The notes under the pieces were generated by a model. The model saw only the letters and a list, made by a program, of their open reading frames with translations. It ran no database searches and had not been told where the DNA came from. Of a DNA stretch of 64,000 nucleotides, positions 10,023 through 19,207 are shown piece by piece; position 1 is the first letter of the stretch; each line of letters opens with the position of its first letter. This stretch comes from Azospirillum halopraeferens DSM 3675 (lineage in GTDB: Bacteria; Pseudomonadota; Alphaproteobacteria; Azospirillales; Azospirillaceae): contig NZ_AUCF01000010.1 in assembly GCF_000429625.1 (NCBI RefSeq), positions 1 to 64,000 on the forward strand, in the 5' to 3' direction. Made by a program: the position numbers and the translations under genes.

Positions 10023-11138
10023 ATGGACGGAGCGACCGATCACACCGCCGCGCACCGGCGCCGGATGCCGGTGGCGGCGTTGCTCCTCCTCCTTGTTCCG
10101 ATCGCCTGCGGACCGGCGCCGGACACGGCCGGCGACGCGGCGCCGCAGCCGCGGCCGGTGCGCGTCGCCACCGTGCAGGACGACGCCGCACCGGAGGTCC
10201 GCCGCTTCGTCGGGCGGGTGACCACGGTGCAGACCGTCGGCCTGTCCTTCCGGGTGCCGGGTCGGCTGGTCGAGCTGCCGGTGCAGGAGGGGCAGGAGGT
10301 GCCGCGCGGCGGCGTCATCGCCGCCCTCGACCCGGCGCCCTTCGAGCGGGCGGTGCGCGAGGCGCAGGTGCGCCTGACCGCGGCGCGCCAGGAGTTCGAG
10401 CGGCGCTCCACCCTGCGCGAGCGGGGCATCGCCTCCGAACAGGCGCTGGAACAGGCGCAGACCGACCTGGACCTGGCCGCCGTAGCCCTGGAGAACGCCC
10501 GCCAGGACCTGGAGCACACGCGCCTGCCGGCGCCCTTCGACGCGATCATCGCGCGGCGCCTGGTGGCCAACCACACCGACGTCCAGGCGGGGCAGGAGGT
10601 GGTGCGCGCCCAGGACGTCACCGAGGTGCGGGTGGTGGCCGACGTGCCCGAGGCGCTGCTCGCCACCTTCCGCGCGCAGGACGTGCTGTCGCTGGAGGCG
10701 GAGTTTCCCTTTCCGGAGCGCCGGCGCTACCCCCTGGCCTACCGCGAGCACGCGACCGAACCGAACGCGGTGACGCAGACCTACCGCATCACCTTCGGCA
10801 TGCCGCGGCCGGAGGCCGGGGTGATCCTGCCGGGCATGTCCGCCACCGTGGTGGCGGTGCTGGACCGCTGGCGCGGCAACGGAGCGGCGGCATCGGTCAG
10901 CGTTCCGCCCACGGCGCTCGGGACCGATCCGGACGGCCGCTTCATCGTCTGGGTGCTGGACGAGGACGCCGGCACGGTGCGGGCGCGCCCGGTGACGGTC
11001 GGCACGGCGCGCGCCGACCGGGTGCCGGTGCTGTCCGGCCTGGCGCCGGGGGAGCGCATCGTCACCGCCGGCGTGCCCTACCTGCAGGACGGCATGCCCG
11101 TGCGTCCCCTGGACGGCGTGCCCGTGGCGAGCGAGTGA
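10023..11138 (+). CDS. RND efflux periplasmic adaptor subunit, lipoprotein
   Basis: AGGAGG lies directly before the ATG at 10023. The N terminus carries a lipobox (LVPIAC, Cys near residue 27), so the adaptor is anchored in the inner membrane. The order of a membrane-fusion protein follows: lipoyl half (TVGLSFRVPGRLVELPVQEG), coiled-coil hairpin (~85-165, QEFERRSTLRERGIASEQAL), second lipoyl half (APFDAIIARRLV) and a beta-barrel. It links the permease encoded 9 bp downstream to an outer-membrane channel not encoded here. Confidence 0.9.
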   Translation: MDGATDHTAAHRRRMPVAALLLLLVPIACGPAPDTAGDAAPQPRPVRVATVQDDAAPEVRRFVGRVTTVQTVGLSFRVPGRLVELPVQEGQEVPRGGVIAALDPAPFERAVREAQVRLTAARQEFERRSTLRERGIASEQALEQAQTDLDLAAVALENARQDLEHTRLPAPFDAIIARRLVANHTDVQAGQEVVRAQDVTEVRVVADVPEALLATFRAQDVLSLEAEFPFPERRRYPLAYREHATEPNAVTQTYRITFGMPRPEAGVILPGMSATVVAVLDRWRGNGAAASVSVPPTALGTDPDGRFIVWVLDEDAGTVRARPVTVGTARADRVPVLSGLAPGERIVTAGVPYLQDGMPVRPLDGVPVASE

Positions 11139-11147
11139 GGGCCACCC

Positions 11148-14100
11148 GTGAACATCGCGCGCGCATCGATCCGGCGGCCCGTCAACGTCTGGCTGATCGT
11201 CCTGGCCTGCCTGCTGGGCGGCGTCTGGGGGCTGCTCACCATCGGGCGCCTGGAAGACCCGGCCTTCACCATCAAGCAGGCGCAGGTCATCACCCCCTAC
11301 GCCGGCGCCTCCGCTATGGAGGTGGAGGAGGAGGTCACCGAACGGCTGGAATCCGCCATCCAGCAGATGCCGCAACTGGAGCGCGTCACCTCCGTGTCGA
11401 AGCCGGGGGTGTCGGAGATCACGGTGGAGATCCGGCGGGAGTTCCGGAGCGCCGTCATGCCCCAGATCTGGGACGAGCTGCGCCGCTACGTCGGCGACGC
11501 GGCCGGCAGCTTGCCGCCGGGTGCCGGCCCGCCGGCGGTGCATGACGATTACGGCGACGTCTACGGCCTGTTCTACGCCCTGACCGCCCCCGGCTACGCC
11601 CCGGGGGAGGTGCGCGCCATCGCCCGGTCCCTGCGGCGGGAGCTGCTGACCGTGCCCGGCGTCGCCAAGGTCGCCACCGCCGGCGAGCCGCAGGAGAACA
11701 TCCACGTCGAGGTGGCGCACGACCGGCTGGTGCAGATGGGCCTGCCCATCGACCGGCTGATGCAGCTTCTCGACGTGGAGAACGCGGTGCAGCCCACCGG
11801 GGCGGCGCGCTCGGGCGACCGGCGCGTGCGCATTCCCGTGGGCAGCGCCTTTCCCACGGTCGGCGCGGTGGAGGACCTGATCTTCGGCGTTCCCGGATCG
11901 ACCGAGATGATCCGGCTGGGCGACATCGCCACGGTCACCCTGGCGCCGGTCGAGCGCCCCGACCACCGCGTCCGCCATAACGGGCACGAGGCGGTGACCC
12001 TGGGCGTCGCCGCCGTCGCCACCGCCAACGTGGTGGAGGTGGGGGAGGCGGTCGCCGCCCGCCTGGCGGCGCTGCAACCGTTCCTGCCGGTGGGCGTCGA
12101 ACTGCACCCCATCTACGACCAGGCCGCGGTGGTGGACGCGGCGGTGTCGGGCTTCGTGCTGAACCTGGCGGCCTCGGTCGCCATCGTCATCGGCGCCCTG
12201 TGCCTGTTCATGGGATGGCGCGCCGGGGTGGTGGTGGGGTCGGTGCTGCTGCTGACCGTGCTGGGCACCGTGTTCGTCATGCGGGTGTTCGGCATCGAGC
12301 TGGAGCGCATCTCCCTGGGTGCGCTGATCATCGGCATGGGCATGCTGGTGGACAACGCCATCGTGGTGGCCGAGGGCATGCTGATCGGCATGCAGCGGCG
12401 GCGCACCCGTCTTCAGGCCGCCATGGACGTGGTGCGGCAGACCCAGTGGCCGCTGCTGGGCGCCACCGTCATCGGCATCATGGCCTTTTCCGGCATCGGC
12501 CTGTCGCAGGACACCACGGGGGAATTCCTGTTCTCCCTGTTCGCGGTGATCGGCATCGCCCTGCTGCTGAGCTGGGTGCTGGCCATCACCGTCACGCCGC
12601 TGTTCGGCAAGTACCTGTTCCGCGTGACCCCGGCGGCGCCGGGCGCCGACCCCTATGACGGCCGGCTCTACACCGCCTACCGCGGCGTGCTGGCGGCGGC
12701 GCTGCGGGCGCGCTGGCTGACCATCGGGGCGCTGGCGGCGATCACCGTGGCGAGCGTCTACGGCTTCGGCTTCGTCAACCAGGGGTTCTTCCCCAACTCC
12801 AACACGCCGCTGTTCTATGTGCACTACTGGCTGCCCCAGGGCACCGACATCCGCGCCGTCGACCGCGACCTGCGCGCGGTCGAGGAGATCGTGCTGGCCC
12901 AGCCGGAGACCGAGGCGGTGAGCGCCTTCGTCGGCCGCGGCGCCACCCGCTTCATGCTCACCTACGCGCCGGAGCCGGCGAACCCCTCCTACGGCCACCT
13001 GATCGTGCGCGCCGCCGACCTGGAGGCGATCGAGGCGCTGGCCCCGCGGGTCGTCGCCGCGGTGCAGGAGCGGTTCCCCGAGGCGCAGGTGTCGTCGGAG
13101 CGGCTGGTCTTCGGGCCCGGTGCCGGTGCGCGCATCGCCGCGCGCTTCTCCGGCCCCGACCCGCGGGAACTGCGGCGTCTGGCGGCCGAGACGGAGCGGG
13201 TGCTGCGGGACGACGGCCGCATCCTCGACATCCGGAACGACTGGCGCCAGCGCGAGATGGTGGTCGTCCCCGTCCTGTCGGAGGACCGCGCCCGCCTGGC
13301 CGGCGTGACCCGCGCCGATCTGGCGCAGACGGTGCAGTTCGCCACCGACGGCATCCGGGTGGGCGGCTTCCGCGCCGGCGAGGAGACCCTGCCCATCATC
13401 GCCCGCGCCGCGGGGGAGGGGCGGGGCGACGTGGAGGCGCTGCGCGACCGGCTGGTGTGGAGCCGCTCGGAGAACGCCTATGTCCCGGTCATGCAGGTGC
13501 TGGACCGCCTGGACACCGCCGCCGAGGAGGTGCTGGTGCGCCGCCGCGACCGGGTGCGCACCCTGACCGTGCAGGCCAACCCGGCGCCCGGGCAGACCAC
13601 CGCCGAGGCGTTCGCGCGCATCCGCCCCGCCGTTGAGGCCATCGCCCTGCCCCCCGGCTACCGCCTGGAGTGGGGTGGCGAGCACGAAAGCACCCGCGAC
13701 GCCCAGGGGGCGCTGATGACCCGGGTGCCCATCGGCTTTTTGGTGATGGTGGTCATCTCGGTGCTGTTGTTCGGCCGGGTGCGCCAGCCCCTCATCCTGT
13801 GGCTGACGGTGCCCATGGCGATCTGCGGCGTCACGGTGGCGCTGCTGCTGACCGGGCTGCCCTTCGGCTTCATGTCGCTGCTGGGGGTGCTCAGCCTGTC
13901 GGGCATGCTGATCAAGAACGCCATCGTGCTGATGGACGAGATCGACCGGCAGGTGGCCTCCGGCAAGCCGCCCCCCGACGCCGTGCTGGACGCCGGCGTC
14001 AGCCGCCTGCGGCCGGTGACCCTGGCGGCGGGGACCACCATCCTCGGCATGCTGCCGCTGCTGGGCGATGCCTTCTTCGTCGACATGGCCGTAACCATCT

Positions 14101-14255
14101 CCGGCGGCCTGGCCTTCGCCACCGTCCTGACCCTGGTGGCGGTGCCGGTGCTCTACGCCCTGTTCTTCGGCATCCGCCCGCCGCCGCAGCGGCAGCCGAC
14201 CGCGCCGGCGGCCGACGACGGCGGGGCTTCCCGCCCGCCGCCGCTTCCGATATGA
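11148..14255 (+). CDS. RND efflux permease
   Basis: A 1035-residue HAE1/AcrB-like permease with two repeats, each with one membrane helix, a large periplasmic loop and five further helices. The start is GTG at 11148 behind GAGGG. The TM4 motif reads GMLVDNAIVV, with Asp-Asn where AcrB has Asp-Asp. TM10 keeps the lysine (GMLIKNAIVLMDEI). This variant resembles TriC/MexK-type pumps. The substrate cannot be told. It forms a two-gene operon with the adaptor before it. No outer-membrane factor gene is adjacent. Confidence 0.9.
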   Translation: MNIARASIRRPVNVWLIVLACLLGGVWGLLTIGRLEDPAFTIKQAQVITPYAGASAMEVEEEVTERLESAIQQMPQLERVTSVSKPGVSEITVEIRREFRSAVMPQIWDELRRYVGDAAGSLPPGAGPPAVHDDYGDVYGLFYALTAPGYAPGEVRAIARSLRRELLTVPGVAKVATAGEPQENIHVEVAHDRLVQMGLPIDRLMQLLDVENAVQPTGAARSGDRRVRIPVGSAFPTVGAVEDLIFGVPGSTEMIRLGDIATVTLAPVERPDHRVRHNGHEAVTLGVAAVATANVVEVGEAVAARLAALQPFLPVGVELHPIYDQAAVVDAAVSGFVLNLAASVAIVIGALCLFMGWRAGVVVGSVLLLTVLGTVFVMRVFGIELERISLGALIIGMGMLVDNAIVVAEGMLIGMQRRRTRLQAAMDVVRQTQWPLLGATVIGIMAFSGIGLSQDTTGEFLFSLFAVIGIALLLSWVLAITVTPLFGKYLFRVTPAAPGADPYDGRLYTAYRGVLAAALRARWLTIGALAAITVASVYGFGFVNQGFFPNSNTPLFYVHYWLPQGTDIRAVDRDLRAVEEIVLAQPETEAVSAFVGRGATRFMLTYAPEPANPSYGHLIVRAADLEAIEALAPRVVAAVQERFPEAQVSSERLVFGPGAGARIAARFSGPDPRELRRLAAETERVLRDDGRILDIRNDWRQREMVVVPVLSEDRARLAGVTRADLAQTVQFATDGIRVGGFRAGEETLPIIARAAGEGRGDVEALRDRLVWSRSENAYVPVMQVLDRLDTAAEEVLVRRRDRVRTLTVQANPAPGQTTAEAFARIRPAVEAIALPPGYRLEWGGEHESTRDAQGALMTRVPIGFLVMVVISVLLFGRVRQPLILWLTVPMAICGVTVALLLTGLPFGFMSLLGVLSLSGMLIKNAIVLMDEIDRQVASGKPPPDAVLDAGVSRLRPVTLAAGTTILGMLPLLGDAFFVDMAVTISGGLAFATVLTLVAVPVLYALFFGIRPPPQRQPTAPAADDGGASRPPPLPI

Positions 14256-14300
14256 CGGCGGTCGGCACCGTCGCCCGGCCGGCAAAGGACCGCACCCCCC

Positions 14301-15143
14301 GTGTACGATTTCGCTTCCGATCCGCTCATCGGTCTGACGCAGACCCGGCTGGGGTGGATGTTCTACCCGCGCAACGACCGGTATGTCGGGCGCTCTCTCG
14401 AACTCTACGGGGACTATGCGCGCCTGGAGTACGAGGTGTTCCGGCGCATCGTCCGGCCGGGGGACACCGTCGTGGACGCCGGCGCCAACATCGGCGTCCA
14501 TACCGTCCACTTTTCCGCACTGGCCGGCCCCGGCGGCCACGTCCTGGCGTTCGAGCCGCAGCGCGCCCTGTTCCAGATTCTCAACGCCAACCTGATGATG
14601 AACCGCTGCGCCAACGTGCAGCCGCTGCCCTTCTGCGTCGGGGCGGAGGACGGGTGGGTCGATTTCCCGCAGGTACCGCTGGACACCCCCGTCAACTTCG
14701 GCGGCATCGGCCGGGACACTCCGGCCGCCCGACGGGAGCGGACGCAGACCCGGGCGATCGACGGCTTCGGGCTGGAGCGCTGCGATTTTATCAAGATCGA
14801 CGTGGAAGGCGCCGAAGCCTCGGTGATCGAGGGCGCCCGTCGGACGATCTCCGGCCTGCGCCCGACGCTGTGCGTCGAAGCGGAGAGCGCCGAACGGATC
14901 GCCGGGTGGTTCGACGGGCTGCGCAGCTCCGGCTACCGCGCCTTCCGAATGGTCCCGCTGCTGTTCACCCCCGGCAACTGGAAGAAGTGCCGCGAGAACG
15001 TGTTCGGCCGAACGATCAACATCAACCTTCTGGCATTCCCCGGTGACGCTCCCGATTGGGCCGCCGATCCGGCGCTGGGGCTGCGTCCGGCCGACACCGT
15101 CGACGCCTTCTTCGAGGGGCTGAACACCGCGTCCCGCGCCTGA
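14301..15143 (+). CDS. FkbM-family SAM-dependent methyltransferase
   Basis: The SAM-binding motif VVDAGANIGVHT (~57-68) and the family-specific KIDVEGAEASVIEGA (~165-179) identify a Methyltransf_21 (FkbM) enzyme of 280 residues. Members methylate hydroxyl groups of natural products or surface sugars; the substrate here is unknown. The start is GTG at 14301, 45 bp after the RND permease, so it may be read from the same transcript. No glycosyltransferases lie nearby to indicate a pathway. Confidence 0.85.
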   Translation: MYDFASDPLIGLTQTRLGWMFYPRNDRYVGRSLELYGDYARLEYEVFRRIVRPGDTVVDAGANIGVHTVHFSALAGPGGHVLAFEPQRALFQILNANLMMNRCANVQPLPFCVGAEDGWVDFPQVPLDTPVNFGGIGRDTPAARRERTQTRAIDGFGLERCDFIKIDVEGAEASVIEGARRTISGLRPTLCVEAESAERIAGWFDGLRSSGYRAFRMVPLLFTPGNWKKCRENVFGRTININLLAFPGDAPDWAADPALGLRPADTVDAFFEGLNTASRA

Positions 15144-15384
15144 CGCGACAGCCCCGATCGTTCCGGCTACCCCGGCCGTGCCGGGAATGGCGGGGTGCCG
15201 GGGAACGTATGTGTTGTGACGTCATGGAGCGCCGGGCGGGACCCCGGGGAGCTCCGGGCTCATGGTGGTGCATCACTGGCCGGGCGCTTCCCGACGGGGG
15301 TGTCCGGCCGATCTTTTGCCCGCACCCCCACCCCCCGCGAAACGCATTGGTGCTGCCGCGGCGGCTGTGACAGCGTGCCGCACC

Positions 15385-16656
15385 ATGACCAGCGTTTCCC
15401 ACGACCCTCCGCCTGCCGCCGGCGCGCCGTCGCGCTTCCGGTCCGCCTTCCGCCACCGTGCCTTCACCCTGTTCTGGGGAGCCCGCATCGCGGCGGCCCT
15501 GGCCCTTCAGATGCAGGTGGTGGCGGTGGGGTGGCAGATCTACGCCATGACCGGCAACCCGCTGGACCTCGGGCTGGTCGGGCTGTTCCAGTTCCTTCCC
15601 ACCCTGGCGCTCGCCCTGGTGGCCGGGCACGTGGTCGACAGCCGGGATCGCCGTCGGGTGCTGCTGGCCTGCCTGCTGGTGGTCACGGCGGCTGTCGCGA
15701 CGCTGGCCCTGCTGACGGCGGCTGGGCGGCTGACACCGTGGCTGATCTTCTCCGTCGTCTTCGTCATCGGCGCCGCCAAGTCGTTCGAGGGGCCGGGCTA
15801 TCAGGCGCTGCTGTCGGCTACGGTGCCGGTGGAGGAACTGCCCAACGCGGTGGCCTGGTACTCCTCCGCCCACCAGGTCGCCACGGTGGCCGGGCCGGCG
15901 CTGGGCGGGCTGCTCTACATCGCCGGGCCGACGGTGGTCTACGGCACGAGCACGGCGCTGCTGGCCCTGGCGGCGCTGGCCATGCACCGGCTGCGGCCGC
16001 GGCGGGTCGACCTGCCGCCGCGCGCCATGAGCTGGTCGACGCTGCTGGCCGGCATCGGCTTCATCCGCAGCCGGCCGGCCATCCTCGGCGCCATCTCGCT
16101 GGACCTGTTCGCGGTGCTGCTGGGCGGGGCGACGGCGCTGCTGCCGGTGTTCGCCGGCGACATCCTTCACGTCGGCCCGTGGGGGCTGGGGGTGCTGCGC
16201 AGCGCGCCGGCGGTGGGGGCGCTGCTGATGGCCCTGGCCCTGGCGCGGTGGGGGGTGGAGCGGCGTGCCGGGCCGAAGATGCTGGTGGCGGTGGCGGTCT
16301 TCGGCGTCGCCACCATCGTCTTCGGCCTGTCGCGGGACGCCGTCCTGTCCTTCGTCGCATTGGCGGCGCTGGGGGCGGCCGATCAGGTCAGCGTCTTCGT
16401 GCGCCAGACGCTGATTCAGCTCTCCACGCCCGACCAGATGCGCGGCCGCGTCGGTGCCGTCTCGTCCCTGTTCATCGGCGCGTCGAACCAGTTGGGGGAG
16501 TTCGAATCCGGGGTGGCGGCGGTGCTGCTGGGGGCGGTGGGATCGGTGGTGGCGGGCGGCGCCGGGGCGATCCTCATCGCCGCCCTGTGGGCCTGGCGCT
16601 TCCCCGCCCTGCGCGGGATCGACCGCCTACGCGATCTCGGCCGCGCCGTCCCATAG
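15385..16656 (+). CDS. MFS transporter (MFS_3/EntS-like)
   Basis: A 423-residue protein with about twelve membrane helices. It has the family signature FRHRAFTLFWGARIAAALAL at the N terminus and the loop 2-3 motif GHVVDSRDRRRV (a DxxxRR-type motif A). It resembles the enterobactin exporter EntS/MFS_3 group. The substrate is unknown. ATG at 15385 is chosen because upstream in-frame sequence has no membrane or family features. Its last 30 bases overlap the convergent TauE/SafE gene. Confidence 0.85.
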   Translation: MTSVSHDPPPAAGAPSRFRSAFRHRAFTLFWGARIAAALALQMQVVAVGWQIYAMTGNPLDLGLVGLFQFLPTLALALVAGHVVDSRDRRRVLLACLLVVTAAVATLALLTAAGRLTPWLIFSVVFVIGAAKSFEGPGYQALLSATVPVEELPNAVAWYSSAHQVATVAGPALGGLLYIAGPTVVYGTSTALLALAALAMHRLRPRRVDLPPRAMSWSTLLAGIGFIRSRPAILGAISLDLFAVLLGGATALLPVFAGDILHVGPWGLGVLRSAPAVGALLMALALARWGVERRAGPKMLVAVAVFGVATIVFGLSRDAVLSFVALAALGAADQVSVFVRQTLIQLSTPDQMRGRVGAVSSLFIGASNQLGEFESGVAAVLLGAVGSVVAGGAGAILIAALWAWRFPALRGIDRLRDLGRAVP

Positions 16657-17385
16657 CAGCTTCGCGCCGACCGCGATCAGCAGCAGATAGACGATGCGGT
16701 AGAACAGCGGCCCGTCCAGGCGGCGCACCAGCAGCACGCCGGCCCGCGTCGCCACGACGGCCAGCGGCATCAGCGCCGCCGCGGTCAGCAGCGTCGGCGC
16801 CGTCATCTGGCCCAGCGCCGCGTAGGCCGGCACCTTGATCCAGTTGATCACCGCGAAGAAGACGACGCTGGTGCCGATGAACACGTCGCGCGGCAGGCGC
16901 TGCGGCATGACGTAGACCTGAAAGGGCGGACCGCCGGCGTGGGCGATCATGCTGGTGAAGCCGGCCACGGCCCCCCACAGCCAGCCGGCCGCCGTCCCTG
17001 CCGGGGCCGCGGGCACCACGGCGCCGCCCCGCTCGACGATCAGGCGCTGCACGCCGAAGACGATGGCGATGACGCCCAGCACCAGCTTGACTGCCCCGCC
17101 CGGAACCTGTGCGGCCAGCAGGTAGCCGGCCACGATGCCGACGGTGGCGGCGGGGATCAGGATGGACAGGTTGCGGCGGTCCCGGGTGTGCCGATAGGAC
17201 CACACCGCCACCACGTCCTGCACCAGCAGGATGGGCAGCATCACCGCCGCCGCTTCCAGCGGCGGGACGACCAGCGCCATCAGCGGCAGCGACAGCACGC
17301 CCAGCCCCGACAGCCCGCCCTTGGCCAGCCCCAGCAGCAGGACCGCCGGCACGGCGGCCAGGTAGAACAGCGGGTCGGTGATCAC
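16627..17385 (-). CDS. TauE/SafE-type (DUF81) membrane permease
   Basis: A 252-residue protein with about seven to eight membrane helices and the family motifs LLGLAKGGLSGLGVLSLPL and AHAGGPPFQVYVMPQRL. Members move sulfite, sulfoacetate or other small organic anions. The start is GTG at 17385, 41 bp after the dehydrogenase stop. It is the last gene of the riboswitch-headed operon, so its substrate may be a thiamine-related acid or sulfur compound; that is inference. The 3' end overlaps the MFS gene on the other strand by 30 bp. Confidence 0.85.
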   Translation of the reverse strand: MITDPLFYLAAVPAVLLLGLAKGGLSGLGVLSLPLMALVVPPLEAAAVMLPILLVQDVVAVWSYRHTRDRRNLSILIPAATVGIVAGYLLAAQVPGGAVKLVLGVIAIVFGVQRLIVERGGAVVPAAPAGTAAGWLWGAVAGFTSMIAHAGGPPFQVYVMPQRLPRDVFIGTSVVFFAVINWIKVPAYAALGQMTAPTLLTAAALMPLAVVATRAGVLLVRRLDGPLFYRIVYLLLIAVGAKLLWDGAAEIA

Positions 17386-17426
17386 GGGGGCGCAGGCTCC
17401 GACGGGGGCAGGATGTCCGGCGCCCC

Positions 17427-18194
17427 TTACCCCATCACCAGCCCGCCGTCCACATAGAGCGTCTGGCCGGTCATGAAGCGGCTCCGGTCCGAGGCGAGGA
17501 ACAGCACGGGGCCGGCGACGTCGTCGGGCGTGGCGATGCGGCGCAGGGGTGTCTGGGCGATGATCGCCTCCCGGACCTCCTCCCGCGTGCTCCGGCTGGC
17601 GTCGGTGGGGTGGACCAGGCCGGGGGCGACGCAGTTGACGCGGATGCCCAGCGGGCCGAGGTCGGCGGCCAGGGTGCGGCTGAAGCCGATCAGCGCCGCC
17701 TTGGCGGTGGTGTAGTCGTGATAGGGGACGGTGGGGCGGGCCACCAGGTCGCTGGCCATGTTGACGATGCTGCCGCCGGGGTGGCGCAGCATCACCGGCA
17801 GGGCCGCCCGGCAGACCAGGTAGGTGGCGTGCACTGCCCCGTCCACCTGGGAGCGGTAGTCGTCCCAGGTGGTGTCGGTGAAGGTGCGCCGCCGTTCCGG
17901 GTCGAAGCGGTAGGGGCGGAAGGCGTTGTTGACCACCGCGTCGATGCGGCCGGTCTCCCCGGCCACCGCGTCCACCAGTGCGCGCACCGCGTCGGGATCG
18001 GTCACGTCGGCGCGCACCGCCCAGCCGTCGCCGCCGGCCGCCCGGCACGCGGCGGCCACCGCCTCGGCGGAGTCCGCGTCCTGCCGGTAGTTGACGGCGA
18101 CCGTCGCCCCCGCGGCGGCGAAGGCGCGGGCGATGGCGGCCCCGATGCCCCGGCCGGCGCCGGTGACGAGGACGGTGCGGTCGCGGAAGTCCAT
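17427..18194 (-). CDS. short-chain dehydrogenase/reductase
   Basis: A classical SDR of 255 residues. It has the cofactor site TGAGRGIGAAIA and an active-site Ser (NMAS) thirteen residues before Tyr in YHDYTTAK. The C-terminal PLRRIATPDDVA....FLASD.....GQTLYVDGG is that of FabG-like reductases. The normally conserved NNAG is NNAF here. It is co-directional with, and 15 bp from, the ABC binding-protein gene in the TPP-riboswitch operon. A plausible task is reducing the aldehyde made by the LuxC-like enzyme to an alcohol (inference). Confidence 0.88.
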   Translation of the reverse strand: MDFRDRTVLVTGAGRGIGAAIARAFAAAGATVAVNYRQDADSAEAVAAACRAAGGDGWAVRADVTDPDAVRALVDAVAGETGRIDAVVNNAFRPYRFDPERRRTFTDTTWDDYRSQVDGAVHATYLVCRAALPVMLRHPGGSIVNMASDLVARPTVPYHDYTTAKAALIGFSRTLAADLGPLGIRVNCVAPGLVHPTDASRSTREEVREAIIAQTPLRRIATPDDVAGPVLFLASDRSRFMTGQTLYVDGGLVMG

Positions 18195-18209
18195 GAGCCC
18201 CTCGCCGCC

Positions 18210-19199
18210 TTAACGTCCGTCGGGAAGCAGGTCGCTGCGCACCCGCGCCGCCATGTCCTGCGGCTGGCGGATGAGGCCCAGCGCCAGGAAGGTGTCCGCG
18301 CCCTTCTGCATGATGTCCGGGTCGAAATGGCCGAGCCCCCTGGCGTCGGTGGTGGCCGACACGGAGGAGGCGTTGCGCAGCTTGATGATCTCCAGGTTCA
18401 TCGCCTCGTCGCGGCCGTTGATGGCGCGGGTGACGGCCAGGCGGGCCGCCTCCTCCGGGTTGTCGATCATCCACTGCGCGCTGTCGCGGTAGGCGGCCAG
18501 GAAGCGGCGCAGCACCGGCGCCTTCGTGCGGTACGCCTCGGCGGTCACCACGAAGATGTCGCTGGGCAGGTTCAGGTGGTCGCGCACCTCGATCACGTCG
18601 ACATCGCCCAGCCCCTTCCGGCGGGCGACCAGCAGGCCGGTGTCGGTGGCGGCGGTGGCGTCCACCTGCCCCTGGATGACGGGGGCGAAGTTCAGCAGCC
18701 CCGTCACCTCGATGGTCACATCCGCCTCGCTGAGACCCGATTGGTGCAGCAGCACCTGCAGGTTCTGGCGGGTGCCGCTGGACAGGCTGTAGACGCCGAT
18801 CCGCTTGCCCTTGAGATCGGCCGGCGCGGTGATGCCGCGGTCCTTCGGTGAGACCACGTTGAAGACGTTCTGCGGGTAGATGTTGTAGATGGCGACGAGA
18901 TCCTCACCCTTGTCCAGCGCCAGGTAGAAGGACGCGGGGTCGGTGAAGGCGATGTCGGCCTGGCCGGTCAGCATGTTCTGGATGGCCGAGCCGCCGCCGG
19001 TGCCGGGCACGTAGCCGAGGTCGATGCCGCGGGCCCGGAAAAAGCCCTTGTCGGGCTCGGCCAGCAGGTTGGTGATCTCGCTGATGGGCTGGCTCCAGCC
19101 GGCCACGGTGACCTTGTCCGGCTCCGCGGCGCGGGCGCCGCCGATCAGGGTGGCGGCGGCGAGCACCAGGGTGCCGAAGAGACGCAGGCACGCGTTCAT
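18210..19199 (-). CDS. NMT1/THI5-type ABC substrate-binding protein (thiamine-precursor candidate)
   Basis: A signal peptide (residues ~1-24, cut near ARA-AE) precedes an NMT1-like domain: GWSQPISEITNLLAEPDKGF, GQADIAFTDPASFYLAL, and a type II binding-protein hinge. This family includes binders for HMP, formylaminopyrimidine, taurine and nitrate. The TPP riboswitch upstream of the operon points to a thiamine precursor. ATG at 19199 follows GAGAG. An in-frame ATG at 19211 overlaps the permease stop as ATGA and would add four residues. Confidence 0.82.
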   Translation of the reverse strand: MNACLRLFGTLVLAAATLIGGARAAEPDKVTVAGWSQPISEITNLLAEPDKGFFRARGIDLGYVPGTGGGSAIQNMLTGQADIAFTDPASFYLALDKGEDLVAIYNIYPQNVFNVVSPKDRGITAPADLKGKRIGVYSLSSGTRQNLQVLLHQSGLSEADVTIEVTGLLNFAPVIQGQVDATAATDTGLLVARRKGLGDVDVIEVRDHLNLPSDIFVVTAEAYRTKAPVLRRFLAAYRDSAQWMIDNPEEAARLAVTRAINGRDEAMNLEIIKLRNASSVSATTDARGLGHFDPDIMQKGADTFLALGLIRQPQDMAARVRSDLLPDGR

Positions 19200-19207
19200 G
19201 GGGTCTC

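Noticed and set aside
9996..14540. 1514-residue minus-strand open frame opposite the first RND operon
   Set aside because: Its composition (His/Gln/Asp/Gly/Ala-rich) is that of an antisense shadow, and the plus strand encodes a textbook adaptor and permease.
15165..15195. GC-rich inverted repeats after the FkbM gene as an intrinsic terminator
   Set aside because: Short stems with no T-run; expected often by chance at this GC content.
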